DNA of 44,636 nt, taken from Mesobacillus boroniphilus JCM 21738 (GTDB taxonomy: Bacteria > Bacillota > Bacilli > Bacillales > Cytobacillaceae). The notes below the pieces were generated by a model. That model searched no databases and had not been told where the DNA came from. It worked only from the letters and a program-made list of their open reading frames with translations. Where the stretch lies: the NCBI RefSeq assembly GCF_000517385.1, contig NZ_BAUW01000024.1, forward strand, positions 1-44,636, in the 5' to 3' direction. A program made the translations under genes and the position numbers. Below, one piece after another: positions 18,524-27,484 of the stretch (the first letter of the stretch is position 1; each line of letters starts with the position of its first letter).

Positions 18524-18630
18524 CCGAAAGATTCCCTTATACAAGCACCTTCAGCTCCATAAGGGTACCAATCAAGCGGAAAGATACCCTTATGCAATCA
18601 ACTTCCCCTCCGTAAGGGTACCGATCACTC
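18524..18630. repeat. Two tandem 53-bp repeats with CCCTTAT/ATAAGGG arms
   Basis: Units start at 18524 and 18577 (53-bp period). Both read C-GAAAGAT-CCCTTAT, then about 20 variable bases with CTCC, then TAAGGGTACC-ATCA. The arms are inverted repeats. The arm sequence relates this array to the one at 11061-11161, seven kilobases away. The rest of the 380-base gap before the sigma-factor gene holds only the adjacent REP-like hairpin. Confidence 0.8.
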
Positions 18631-18717
18631 CAAAAAGGCAAAAGACATCTAGCATAACAGGAAATTAAAGGTAAAATAGAATAAGAGATAGAGCGTGTTA
18701 AAAGGGGGGGAACAAGT

Positions 18718-19205
18718 ATGGTCCCAGAAATGGAATCGATTACGATTGCCACTATACAGGAAAAAGGGATTCATTCTGTCGTTGACTGGTTCGATCGGCA
18801 TAAGCAATCCTTTTATGCACTGGGGTGGTTTTATCTTCAGAACCAGCAGCAAATGGAAGAGTTATTTTACCGGTCGATTATAAAGGTGCATAAGGAATTG
18901 CCTCGATTTAAAAGGGAAATCTCATTCGAATTGTGGGTTACCTCAATATTCATTGATAATTGCCGGGAGCTTTCTCAAGATAAAGTTTTACAAGCGTCGG
19001 GGGAAATTACACCTCATCAGGACTTACTTAAAGCACTCGATCAACTTGAGGGCGATGAAAAGGAAGCGATGATCCTTACATATGGAACAGGGTTTTCCCA
19101 AGAGGAAACTGCGCAAATTCTGCGGGTTTCTATGGGGAAACTGAAGGAGCTTATGTTTTCCGGAGCAATGTCGGTAAGAAAACAACTCGATGGGTCAACT
19201 TATAA
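18718..19205 (+). CDS. ECF-type RNA polymerase sigma factor
   Basis: The protein has sigma region 2 (about residues 22-90, with YALGWFYLQNQQQMEELF and FELWVTSIFIDNC) and region 4 (about 103-150, with LEGDEKEAMILTYGTGFSQEETA). As printed, the frame runs on to 19275. Restoring one G in the GGG at 19192-19194 ends it at a TAA at 19203-19205 with LDGVNL, giving 162 residues, normal for an ECF sigma. This also creates an overlapping ATG for the anti-sigma gene. AGGGGGG precedes the start. It should direct RNA polymerase to a small regulon when released. No autoregulatory promoter could be recognised. Confidence 0.83.
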
Positions 19206-20768
19206 CGGCTGTAACGAATATCAGAGTAACTACATTGATTATCTGGAAAAGTCCATGGACGTCCGGAAAAAATAGAGTTTGAGATGCATCTCTATAATTG
19301 CCGGGAATGCCAGGAGGATTTGGCTGCCTTTCAGGATATCACCTTGATGTTACATTATGCTGAGTGGATGAGTGACTTGCCAGTGCCGGAGCATTTTATC
19401 TCGAATATTAAAGGGAGACTGACAGAAAAAGAGAAATCCAGGAAGCAAAGGAGTAAGAAGCATAAGAAAGTTGCCCTTGTTTTTGCAAGTGTATTTGCAT
19501 TCGTTCTCGGCATCGGTTTCCTTACTGGAGCATTTGCCAATGTTTACTATGGATGGACAGAAGAAAACGAGCAATTACGTCCCTTTTTGCAAAATGATCT
19601 GGGGCAAAGGCTCAATCTGGAAGCGGAAAGCGACGGTGTGAAAATTAAAATCAAGGGCGTGGTTGCTGATGATTATCAGACGCTTGTTTTTTATAAAATT
19701 GAAGATACAAATGAGGATAAACAATATGTTATTTTTCCGGAAGACGGGGTTTTTATAGAAAACGAGAGTGAACTCAAGAACCACGATACATATCCACGTC
19801 ATTATCCTCCGAACCCAAAAGCGAAGATGAATAAAAAGAAAAAGAATGTGTTTTATGGAGTGGTTGGACTGCGGCCGCTCGAGGAAAATAGGGGTGTTCT
19901 TAAACTGAATATTGAAAGGATTCAGGAGCTGGCTCTCGACGAACAAGAGGCAAGGTGGGGGTTTAGTTACCAGAACAATGGATTTAAAACGGGTGAATGG
20001 AAATTCGAAGTCCCGGTAACTAAGCAGCCATCCATTGAATTTGAATTGAATGAAAAAGCAGAAATCGAAGGGGTCCCAATTCGCCTGGATAAATTGATCA
20101 TGGCTCCAACTGCAACGCTTTTGGAATATGGCCATCCTATGGGAGAGATGGAAAAGAGAATTGATAGGATTCAATTTGGCAATTTAGAAGTGAACAATGT
20201 AAAAATAAAACCGGACCATTTTAGTGGTTATAATTATTTACAGCCTGATGCCAATTGGCAAAGATACCAAATGTATTATGATCCGTTTTATGGGGAAAAA
20301 CCGAAAGACATAACAGTTCAATTCGAATCAGCCTATTTTTCATTCGATGACAAAAAAAGCATCGAGCTTGATTTAAACCAGTCGTTTCCCCAGACGTTTG
20401 AATATGCCGGAAGTACCATCAGCATTGATAAAATTGAAATTGGCCAGCCTACAATCATTGTCATCAGCAACCATGAAGTTGAAAACCGGGAATTTGAAAG
20501 ATTGCACTTTAATGTTGTAGGTGAAGGTGATCATGAATCAATTTCAATGGGGATGGACCATGAGGGAGTGATCGTGGATAAGAATGGTGTTCAATACGAT
20601 ATGAAGTCACCCACATTCGATTATGAAAAAATTGAACAGCCACGCCATTTTATTACCGTTGAGACCTTGATGTTAGATGGAGACAACGTCATCCCTAAAA
20701 GACTGGATCTTTACGGGTATAGTTCGATGAAGTATTTGGATGATGTTGTGAAGATTTCGCTTGATTGA
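19190..20768 (+). CDS. Membrane anti-sigma factor with zinc-binding N-terminus and DUF4179/DUF5643 (two breaks as given)
   Basis: The start becomes visible only after restoring a G at 19192-19194: ATG at 19190 gives MGSTYNGCNEYQSNYIDYLE. A second lost A in the run at 19267-19272 separates that part from MHLYNCRECQEDL. The restored protein (526 residues) has a zinc-type HxxxCxxC anti-sigma domain at its N-terminus and one membrane helix in VALVFASVFAFVLGIGFL. It also has an extracellular DUF4179-like domain and a C-terminal DUF5643-like domain. It should hold the cognate sigma factor at the membrane. Gene order and overlap fit the sigma/anti-sigma pairs of Bacillus. Confidence 0.83.
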
Positions 20769-20824
20769 TAAGCGTCATAGAGAAGGTTTCTGTTTTTTAC
20801 ATGAGTCGCATTGGAGGCCAAAAT

Positions 20825-21082
20825 ATGAAGCTATTTATTCAGGCAGCAATTGCTTCGATCGCCATTCATGTTATCTATTTTGTTGGCATACTGGTAATTG
20901 GTTACATCAAAACGCTCAATTACACACCGGTTATCGAAGACTCCTGGAAAAGCGTTGATACTCTTCAAACCGAAGTAGCTTTCGGTATGACCGGTTCTCC
21001 GTTTTTCTTCCTTTTTACATTCCTTGGAGTAACTGTTTTCTTCGAAGTGCTGATCACTGCTTATAGAAGATTGAGGAGTTAA
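20825..21082 (+). CDS. Small two-span membrane protein (85 aa)
   Basis: GGAGG stands eight bases before the ATG at 20825 (MKLFIQAAI), which is preferred over the longer frame from 20765. Hydrophobic segments lie at about residues 2-28 and 57-77. It follows the anti-sigma gene by 57 bases and may share its transcript. Family not recognised. Confidence 0.62.
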   Translation: MKLFIQAAIASIAIHVIYFVGILVIGYIKTLNYTPVIEDSWKSVDTLQTEVAFGMTGSPFFFLFTFLGVTVFFEVLITAYRRLRS

Positions 21083-21127
21083 AAATTAGCCGTACGCAGG
21101 ATGGGCAGCGGCTTGAGAGGATAGAGG

Positions 21128-21307
21128 ATGTTGAAGGGGATCGATAAATCTATTTTAGGCTGGGGCATTTCTTTGGTTATTTTTTTGGTTATTATGGTTG
21201 TGGATCAAACGGTGTATGTTGGTGTTTGGCCATCGACGCTGCCAGTTGTACTCCTCGTCACACATGCCCTTTATTTTAAAGAGGATAACCGTTCAGAAGA
21301 ATATTAG
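21128..21307 (+). CDS. Small two-span membrane protein (59 aa)
   Basis: GAGAGGAT is well spaced before the ATG. The 59-residue product begins MLKGIDKSILGWG and has two hydrophobic segments (about residues 8-24 and 31-45) and an acidic tail. It lies 46 bases after the preceding small membrane protein and on the same strand, so it may be the last gene of the sigma-factor operon. Family not recognised. Confidence 0.55.
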   Translation: MLKGIDKSILGWGISLVIFLVIMVVDQTVYVGVWPSTLPVVLLVTHALYFKEDNRSEEY

Positions 21308-21401
21308 AGATACACAGAGAGCAAATGAAGGAGATTGATAAAGAACACCAGATATGTGGGTCACAATAGGATTTACACACTTGAATCCATAGAGCCATCA
21401 G

Positions 21402-21452
21402 AACAACAGAGGGACGGTTTCATTTCAGAAATCGTCCCTGTAGTCTGTTGTT
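21402..21452. repeat. Long two-part inverted repeat of the REP-like family (copy 4)
   Basis: The outer arms AACAACAGA/TCTGTTGTT and inner arms GGGACGGTTTC/GAAATCGTCCC form one long interrupted hairpin of 51 bases. The right end touches the restored stop codon of the minus-strand hydrolase. The inner core GGGACGG resembles the widely dispersed REP-like hairpins of Bacillus genomes. It may end transcription of the hydrolase gene, though a clear T run is missing. Confidence 0.7.
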
Positions 21453-22464
21453 TATCCTAAACTATCTTCAATTGTCTTCATGATATCGAATGCACCACTT
21501 GACTTGTTGGAGCAAACTACGGCAATGGCTTGCGAAGCTGGATAATAGGCGGAATGGAAACTAACTCCTGGGTCATAGCCATTACATGGTATTTCAAAAT
21601 TTGATTGTCATGATTCTTGATCCAGACACCATACCCGTAATAGCCTGTTTCATTGACTTGAGCATGAGGAATGAGTAGTTTGTGCAAGGTATCTTCACTT
21701 AGTAAAAGTTCGCCAAAAAGCGCCTTCCACAGTTTGGTCATGTCTTCTACTGTGACATACGCGCCCCCGTCAGAGCCGCCTTTTACCGGCACTGAGTAGA
21801 TATTGGTTTTCCAGCTCCCGTCAGGAAGGTCAATATAGCCTAAAGCTGTGTTTGATGGAAGAGCGTCAAAGGAGAAGTAGCCAGAATCATTCATTCCTGC
21901 TTTTTTGAAGATTTTTTCCTGTACATACTCAGTAAATTCCATCCCGGAGGCTTGCTCCACAATCAAGCCCAGTAAAATATAACCTGCGTTATTGTAGTAA
22001 AAGGATTCTCCTGGCGAGAACTTCATTTGCTCATTCTGGAACATTGGCAGGAAATCCTTAAGGCTCCTGATATGATACATCGGTCGCTTAATCCACAGCT
22101 CCTCAAAATCATCCATGATATCCTCGTCAAAGTAATCAGGAATACCGGAAGTATGAGTCAGCAAATGGTGGATGGTGATTCCTTCACTGAAACTAGGAAA
22201 CTCTATATCAAGACAATCTTTCAATCTTGTATTATAGGTTAGCCGGCCTTCCTCGACGAGCTGACAAATGGCGATCGCCGTGAAAAGCTTACAGCCAGAA
22301 GCGATTCCGAAACGGGTTTCGAGGTTGTTTTTTAATAGGTCAGCCCGATTTGCATAGCCAAAGCTTGCAGTTTCGGCATGGCCGTCCCCATTCTGAAGCA
22401 TGACCGCTCCTGAAAAATCAACCTTGGACTGAAGCTCTTCAATAACTTCTTCTAAGTTTTTCAT
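21452..22464 (-). CDS. Serine hydrolase, beta-lactamase/class C-like fold (frameshifted near 21579 as given)
   Basis: The protein resembles penicillin-binding-protein-like serine hydrolases (AmpC/PbpE/esterase group). The catalytic Ser-x-x-Lys is in ASGCKLF, and the tyrosine motif YNN is in FYYNNAGYILLG. The usual HxG near the C-terminus is replaced by a KYHVMGYDPG stretch after frame repair. The printed frame leaves homology after YHVM. One lost G at about 21579 restores GYDPGVSFHSAYYP and a stop at 21452-21454, giving 337 residues. AGGGGGAT precedes the ATG at 22464. No signal peptide is seen, so it is probably cytoplasmic. Substrate unknown. Confidence 0.85.
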
Positions 22465-22696
22465 TTTTATCCCCCTAACCATCTCTACTATAAGGTTAAC
22501 ATTGGAAATTTTTAAAATATAGTAAAATATTTCAATTAACTTTATCATGCTGGCAGCAAGGGTAATCTTCTATCTGGTAAAATGAAGAAAAGAACGAACA
22601 GTACGGTGCAGGGGAATTCTTCCCGTGCCTATGAATAATTAGTCGCACTACCAAAGCAAAGGCTAGGTCACTTTGCTTCTAACGGAGGTTGCTTGA

Positions 22697-24111
22697 ATGA
22701 GAAAAGAGTATTTGAAGGCTAGGGCACAGCAAATTGTAGATGTTCCGGACACCTTCGAAGTGTTTATCGAGGATTTTAGTGAGGATGGAAATGGAGAGGG
22801 TGAGGCTATTTTTGTCTGGATAAATGAAGAGGAAGACAGCTCCATTACGGTGAAACTGGATTCAGCAGGCAATTTGACTGCGATGATTCTTGACTTAAAT
22901 CTCGCTACTGTCGTTGATGAGCCAATGGTTTTGACGGAAAAAAGAAGCGTGCCGAGCAATTCCTTTTGGAGCATTATCCTGACGCGCTGAAGGATTTTAC
23001 CTACCATTTGAACAAGAAAATGGATAACCGTGACCGTTTTTATTATAAACAATTGGTGATGGAGCTGCCTTTGGACAATTCTGGCTGCTATATTGACGTG
23101 GACGCCACCGGCAAAATCCTTACTTTTACATATGAAGGCGTCAAGCCGTTACCTGATATTCCTGCTGGCATCATTCCGGTTGAAGCTTTGAGGAGGGATG
23201 TACAGAGCAAGCTGGATTTTGAACTTACAGTTACACATGTCGCCAATTTCTTGTTTGATATAGAAAAAGAAGGTCTGCGCCTTGTGTATGAGCCGGTATC
23301 TGGCAACGAAAAATACAAGGCGGACGAAATGCAGCCGACATTTAAGTTCCAGCGTGAAGATGATGAGGTTCCGGAGACGTATCAACCGCTGCCAGTTTTC
23401 AAGTTAAACGCTGAACACATTCCGAATGAGGAAATCATCGGAATCACTCCTGGAATGGAAATCATTCGTGAAGTGGATATGGGAGAGGAGCTGGGAATTG
23501 TCTGGCGGGATCAAGGATGGGACGTTCCGAAAAAAGGGAAGACAATGAACGATTTCTTCAAGCAGCAGACTGAATCTACGGTAAAATCGTTCATTTCTAA
23601 AGCCACTGGGAAGGTGCTTAGGTTTGCCTGGTTTTATGAAAGGACAGGCAGCCTTAATCTGAGCCGTAATGAATGTTATCCAATAGCGATTCGCTTCCTG
23701 CGAGATGTCATACCAGAGTTTTACCCCTATTTACAGCAAGTCGTTCGTGACGATGAGGGTGAGCTTTCTAAAAAGGAATCGTTCGTATTCAGCATCCATA
23801 ATGGACATGGAATTTCGGTTGAATCAGAAATCATCATGGTCGCTGTGAACCGCAGTACCGGCTTTGTCGATTATTACAGCGGTCCAACGATTGAATTAGA
23901 AGAGTTGAAACAGCTCCCAAAAGAAGCGGAAATCTCCGAGGAAGAGGCGGTTGCAAGCTATCTTGACCATCTTGATTTTGAACTGGCCTGGGAGTATGAC
24001 TATGATCAAGAATCACAAAAACTCATATACACACCATGTGAAAAAAGTAGCCGAACCCAAATCCGTTATATTGATGCTATCACAGGTGAAGTCATAGTTG
24101 AAAAAGATTGA
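22697..24111 (+). CDS. YcdB/YcdC-type (DUF4901-like) protein (frameshifted near 22940 as given)
   Basis: The first frame breaks after VLTEK at a run of six A residues (22938-22943). With seven, it reads on as KKRAEQFLLEHYPDAL into the second frame. The whole is 471 residues. It has repeated PepSY-like units with acidic, aromatic-rich strands, and WRDQGWDVP and LEHYPD motifs typical of the YcdB/YcdC repeat domain. No signal peptide or membrane helix is seen. GGAGG lies eight bases before the ATG. Relatives are of unknown function, so I make no functional claim. The family call is from memory of motif style. Confidence 0.62.
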
Positions 24112-24112
24112 G

Positions 24113-24295
24113 AACCACAGGGGATGTTCTCTTGCTTCTGAGGTTATGTAGGGCCGTTTCTCACGTTTCCAATGTTGCTTATGAAGCATGCTTCAGACGC
24201 TAGAAGTGCAGGTTTCTTCCTGCAAAAGCTGTGCACGAATTGTCGGGTGGGATGGTTTTGGTCCTGTTATTGTTAACGTAGAAGGAGGTCGTGGT
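24113..24295. other. Gap with a degenerate REP-like motif
   Basis: CACAGGGGATGTTCTCTTGCTTC just after the preceding stop resembles a decayed member of the REP-like family (copy 8). No gene is seen. GAAGGAGG at 24281-24288 belongs to the next gene. Confidence 0.4.
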
Positions 24296-25030
24296 ATGGA
24301 TTTGCTGCAGAGTATGAATGAGGCTGACATTAGCAGCATTTGATTTAGAGGACAGCAATATGAAGGTGATCGATGTTGCGATGAAGTATGGTTACACTTC
24401 TCCTGATTCTTTTGCCAGAGCCTTTCATGCCATGCATGGGATCACTCCCTCGGAAGCGAGGAATCATGGTCAATCCTTGAAGGCCTATCCGCCGATGACC
24501 TTCCAGTTATCAATAAAGGGAGGAAGGGAGGAACTGAAATGAATTATCGAATCGTCGAGAAGGAATCATTCCGCATTGTCGGCATCGCGAAAAGAGTGCC
24601 GCTTATTTATCATGGAGTGAACCCAGAGATTGCCGAGATGTGGAAGAGCTTGAGTATGGAAAAAATCCAGGAACTGAAGGACCTTTCGAATATTGAGCCT
24701 TACGGATTAATCAGTGCGTCCACAAATTTTTCCGAGGGCCGGATGGAGGGGAAGGGAGACCTGGATCATTATATTGGCGCTGCGACAACGAAGGAGTGTC
24801 CGGGGCATCTAGCTTCACTTGAAGTTGCACCAACCACATGGGCGGTATTTGAAGCAGTCGGCCCATTCCCTGAGACTCTTCAAAATGTCTGGGGGCGGAT
24901 TTACTCCGAGTGGTTTCCTTCCTCGAGTTATGAACAAGTAGAAGAACCGGAAATTCTGTGGAATGAAAATAAAGATATGGCCTCACCGAAGTATCGGAGT
25001 GAAATATGGATTCCGGTTAGACGCAAATAA
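24296..25030 (+). pseudogene. AraC-type regulator with GyrI-like effector domain, internally deleted
   Basis: The start [10 protein letters not shown] is the usual beginning of Bacillus AraC/GyrI-like regulators. At about 24325 the sequence jumps, in another frame, to [13 protein letters not shown] and the second helix-turn-helix ([20 protein letters not shown]). About 50 codons, including the first helix-turn-helix, are missing. The effector-binding domain follows in a third frame from the ATG at 24539 ([11 protein letters not shown], 163 residues, complete). The last switch fits one lost A in AAA at 24536-24539, since homologues are fused here. The 150-base gap cannot be a homopolymer error. 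The separate effector domain could still be translated, because the ATGA overlap allows it. Confidence 0.72.
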
Positions 25031-25046
25031 GGGACTGACTCAAAAC

Positions 25047-25076
25047 GAAGCATAGGGTACGTCCCTATGCTTCCTT
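25047..25076. terminator. REP-like hairpin, bidirectional terminator (copy 5)
   Basis: The perfect 11-base arms GAAGCATAGGG/CCCTATGCTTC enclose TACGT. In reverse orientation the core is GGGACGTACCC, identical to copy 3. It lies between convergent genes and its right arm runs into the stop end of the minus-strand gene. Confidence 0.8.
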
Positions 25077-25355
25077 TTCATCCTCTTGTTTTTCTTCGTG
25101 TTGTTTTCTCCAATTTTTAGGGTTAAAGTACTTTCTGATTTTACCTGCGACTTCTTTTCCGACCATAATCGCTCCAAGCCAGAAGGCAACTTCAGCAAGG
25201 ACTAAACAGCTTGTGATACTGATAACCTTCATCTTGCTGGAAAGCGGAAGAAAGGGAATGCCAAGTGGAGTCACCCATATAATGAAGGATGAAATAATAA
25301 GGAACATGCCGATTTTATATCGTAAAGGTTTTTTATTTGTTGATTCGGTTTGCAT
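25065..25355 (-). CDS. Two-span membrane protein, transporter-suffix-domain type (96 aa)
   Basis: Hydrophobic segments lie at about residues 14-37 and 43-66. The C-terminal tail is charged and lysine/glutamate-rich. GGGGG lies six bases before the ATG. It resembles small Bacillus proteins annotated as transporter suffix domain-containing, whose role is unknown. Its end overlaps the shared hairpin. Confidence 0.68.
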   Translation of the reverse strand: MQTESTNKKPLRYKIGMFLIISSFIIWVTPLGIPFLPLSSKMKVISITSCLVLAEVAFWLGAIMVGKEVAGKIRKYFNPKNWRKQHEEKQEDEKEA

Positions 25356-25443
25356 GTTAAACCCCCGGAAAGAGTTTTATTTTGATTTTATCACAGTGGG
25401 CCTGGATTCACAGGGGATAAATTTTCAGACTCTCAATTACTTA

Positions 25444-25473
25444 TTGACACAGTGCTAGTACATGAATTATATT
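25444..25473 (+). promoter_or_regulatory. Sigma-A promoter of the riboswitch operon
   Basis: A consensus TTGACA at 25444-25449 is followed, 17-18 bases on, by TTATAT/TATATT at 25467-25473. Transcription would start near 25480, just before the riboswitch. Confidence 0.75.
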
Positions 25474-25492
25474 GTACTTACATTAATTGAAT

Positions 25493-25600
25493 AGTTCTCC
25501 TAAAGGGGAGTAGCTTTTACAACAGAGTCGTCATTTCGGAGGTCACGCATCTCCCGGCTTTGTTGGCAACGTTGTCGTTGTTAGCAAGACCTTTGCCTAT
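25493..25600 (+). ncRNA. yybP-ykoY (manganese) riboswitch
   Basis: The family hallmarks are all here. AAAGGGGAGTAGC opens the element, GAGTCGTCATTTC and a CGGAGGTCACGCATCTCCCGG arm follow, then GGCAACG, TGTCGTTG and the closing AGCAAGACCTTTGCC. AAAGG at the front pairs with CCTTT at the end as helix P1. It lies between a strong promoter and a terminator, upstream of a TerC-family gene, the usual target of this manganese-sensing class. Mn2+ binding should favour readthrough. Confidence 0.92.
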
Positions 25601-25627
25601 TTTGGTAAGGGTGTTTTTATGTTTTGT

Positions 25628-25660
25628 AGACCTTTACCATGTCTGGTAAAGGTCTTTTTC
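25628..25660 (+). terminator. Riboswitch-controlled terminator
   Basis: The stem AGACCTTTACC/GGTAAAGGTCT is followed by TTTTT. The upstream segment CCTTTGCC-tatttt-GGTAAGGG could form a competing hairpin that borrows the 3' side of P1, which gives a plausible switch. Confidence 0.88.
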
Positions 25661-25730
25661 TATGTTCAGGCCGGCCGCAGACGAATTGGAACTTTCAATA
25701 ATATGAAACTATTGAAAAGGAGCTGATCAA

Positions 25731-25871
25731 GTGAAAAAGAAAAAGGTGTCTTTTGAGGAATTGCTGAAGGAGAACAGGCGTGAGCTTTTGGAGGATCAGA
25801 AGCTGCTTGAAAAAATCGACGAGCGGATTGAATCCAGGCGCTTGGCTCAAAAAAGCGGGAACGCATCTTAA
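25731..25871 (+). CDS. FbpB-family small basic protein (46 aa)
   Basis: A GTG start follows AAAGGAG at about ten bases. The product KKKKVSFEELLKENRRELL then KIDERIESRR is a charged helix typical of FbpB-family small basic proteins. In B. subtilis FbpB is Fur-controlled and works with a small RNA in iron sparing. Here the gene sits between a manganese riboswitch with its terminator and terC, so it is probably Mn-responsive together with terC. A Fur box was not found. It ends 21 bases before the terC start. Confidence 0.72.
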   Translation: MKKKKVSFEELLKENRRELLEDQKLLEKIDERIESRRLAQKSGNAS

Positions 25872-25892
25872 TTTTAAAAGGGGGAAAAGTGA

Positions 25893-26659
25893 TTGGAACT
25901 GTCGATTTTATTTGAATACGGTTGGGTATTGCTGCTGTTAATCGCTCTTGAAGGATTGCTTGCAGCTGATAATGCATTGGTATTGGCGATTATGGTAAAG
26001 CATCTTCCGGAAGAAGAGCGGAAAAAGGCACTATTTTATGGTTTGGCAGGAGCATTTGTTTTTCGCTTTGCTTCATTGTTCATCATTTCTTTCCTGGTCG
26101 ATGTCTGGCAGGTACAGGCGATTGGGCTCTATACTTGTTGTTCATCGCCATTAACCACATAGTCAGGAAGCTTTATTTCAAGAAAGTAGAGAATGAAAAC
26201 CATGCTGCTGAGAAAAAGAAATCTGGTTTCTGGGCAACTGTTTTTAAGGTAGAGCTGGCAGATATCGCATTTGCAGTTGATTCAATTCTTGCAGCTGTAG
26301 CCCTGGCGATGACGCTCCCGAACACCAATCTGCCAAAGATCGGCGGCATGGATGGCGGCAAGTTCCTTGTCATTTTTGCTGGTGGATTAATCGGATTGAT
26401 TATCATGCGTTTTGCTGCGAACCTCTTTGTGAAATTGCTCCAATCAAGACCTGGTCTAGAAATCGCCGCTTTTGCGATTGTTGGCTGGGTAGGCGTAAAA
26501 CTTGCAGTGTTGACGCTTGGGCATAAGGATATCGGAGTCATCTCCTACGAATTCGCCCATTCTGTAGAATGGAAGCTGTTCTTCTATACGGTACTCATTG
26601 GGATAGCAGCAGCTGGCTGGTTCATGTCGAAGGAAAAGGGACAGACGCAGAGTGCGTAA
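25893..26659 (+). CDS. TerC-family membrane protein, YkoY-like (frameshifted near 26125 as given)
   Basis: Members of the TerC family in Bacillus (YkoY, YceF) export or load Mn2+. The first frame contains LEGLLAADNALVLA, with the conserved acidic residues of the first helices. A lost G in the GGG at 26124-26126 then shifts the frame, and the rest resumes as ALYLLFIAINHIV, with the second acidic motif VELADIAFAVDSILA. The restored length is 255 residues with about seven helices. The TTG start at 25893 has AAGGGGG at eight bases. The riboswitch upstream supports a manganese role. Confidence 0.9.
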
Positions 26660-26702
26660 CCTCGAACATCAGTTTAGGAATTTATTGAGATAAATTAGTC
26701 CG

Positions 26703-26748
26703 AGAGAAGGTTCACTCGTTTTATGAAAACGAGGGACCTTCTCTTTAA
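26703..26748 (+). terminator. Terminator of the riboswitch operon
   Basis: AGAGAAGGT/ACCTTCTCT arms enclose a second inner stem CTCGTTTT/AAAACGAG, followed by TTT. Confidence 0.85.
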
Positions 26749-26868
26749 TATATGGCTTTATTCGTAATCATTGTTGATTAACACAACTTAATCATGGCAG
26801 GAATGGCTGTAGAAGGATTTTGTAATGTTTTGATAGAAATATACAAATGCGAAGAGGAGGGGAAGAAT

Positions 26869-27435
26869 ATGTTTAAAAAAGGAATGTTATTGATTGTTTG
26901 TTGCATTCCAATCATTACAGCTTGTACCGATACAGAAATAGTCAACCAGCTCGAGAGTGAGAAAGAAACATTAACCATGGATCTTGCTGAGAATAAAGCG
27001 GAAATTGATAGGTTAAACGAAAAAATATCAGAAATGGAGGGACAACTTGAAACGAATCAAAAAGAAAACGACCTGTTTTCCCAAATGAGTTACCTATCAA
27101 TGGAGTTTGTAAAAGCACATACTACAGGTGACAAAGAAACCCTGCAGGCTCTGCTGTCTGAAGAACTTATAATGGAGGAAAGGGACAATAATTTATTTGT
27201 TAAAAATAACGATAATGTCGAATGGCTGCTATATTCAGCTGATAATCATCAGTTGGATGACTGGGTCATTCAAGGGTTTCAGTATAATCCTGAAAACGAT
27301 ACTTATACTGTCCATATAAGAGAATTTTTCAGTGATGCAAACGGTGAGCCAGTCAGTCCCCCAACATTCTTGAATCTGAAATTCAAATTATACAATGACC
27401 AATGGAAAGTTGATGGTTTGGAGTTCGATGTATAA
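26869..27435 (+). CDS. Lipoprotein with coiled coil (188 aa)
   Basis: A signal peptide with lysines at residues 3-4 and a hydrophobic core ends in the lipobox ITAC at residues 16-19, so it is anchored outside the membrane. A coiled coil (about 27-65, glutamate-rich heptads) precedes a C-terminal alpha-beta domain that resembles NTF2/DUF-type folds only loosely. GAGGAGGGG precedes the ATG at 26869. A longer frame from 26794 lacks a ribosome site and would spoil the signal peptide. Function unknown. Confidence 0.78.
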   Translation: MFKKGMLLIVCCIPIITACTDTEIVNQLESEKETLTMDLAENKAEIDRLNEKISEMEGQLETNQKENDLFSQMSYLSMEFVKAHTTGDKETLQALLSEELIMEERDNNLFVKNNDNVEWLLYSADNHQLDDWVIQGFQYNPENDTYTVHIREFFSDANGEPVSPPTFLNLKFKLYNDQWKVDGLEFDV

Positions 27436-27452
27436 AAGGAAGAAGCATAGCA

Positions 27453-27482
27453 GAATCATAGGGCACACACCCTATGATTCAA
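27453..27482. terminator. REP-like bidirectional terminator (copy 6)
   Basis: Perfect 11-base arms GAATCATAGGG/CCCTATGATTC surround CACACA. It lies between the convergent lipoprotein and ytoQ genes. Upstream GAAGCATAG suggests descent from the same hairpin family. Confidence 0.8.
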
Positions 27483-27484
27483 TT

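Noticed and set aside
18718..20768. An apparent sigma/anti-sigma fusion, because the anti-sigma N-terminus reads in the sigma frame
   Set aside because: Restoring one G at 19192-19194 gives the sigma factor its own stop at 19203-19205 and creates an overlapping ATG for the anti-sigma at 19190. Two ordinary genes explain the data better.
22465..22548. A 28-residue N-terminal extension of the serine hydrolase
   Set aside because: It contains the ribosome site AGGGGGAT of the internal ATG and has no ribosome site of its own.
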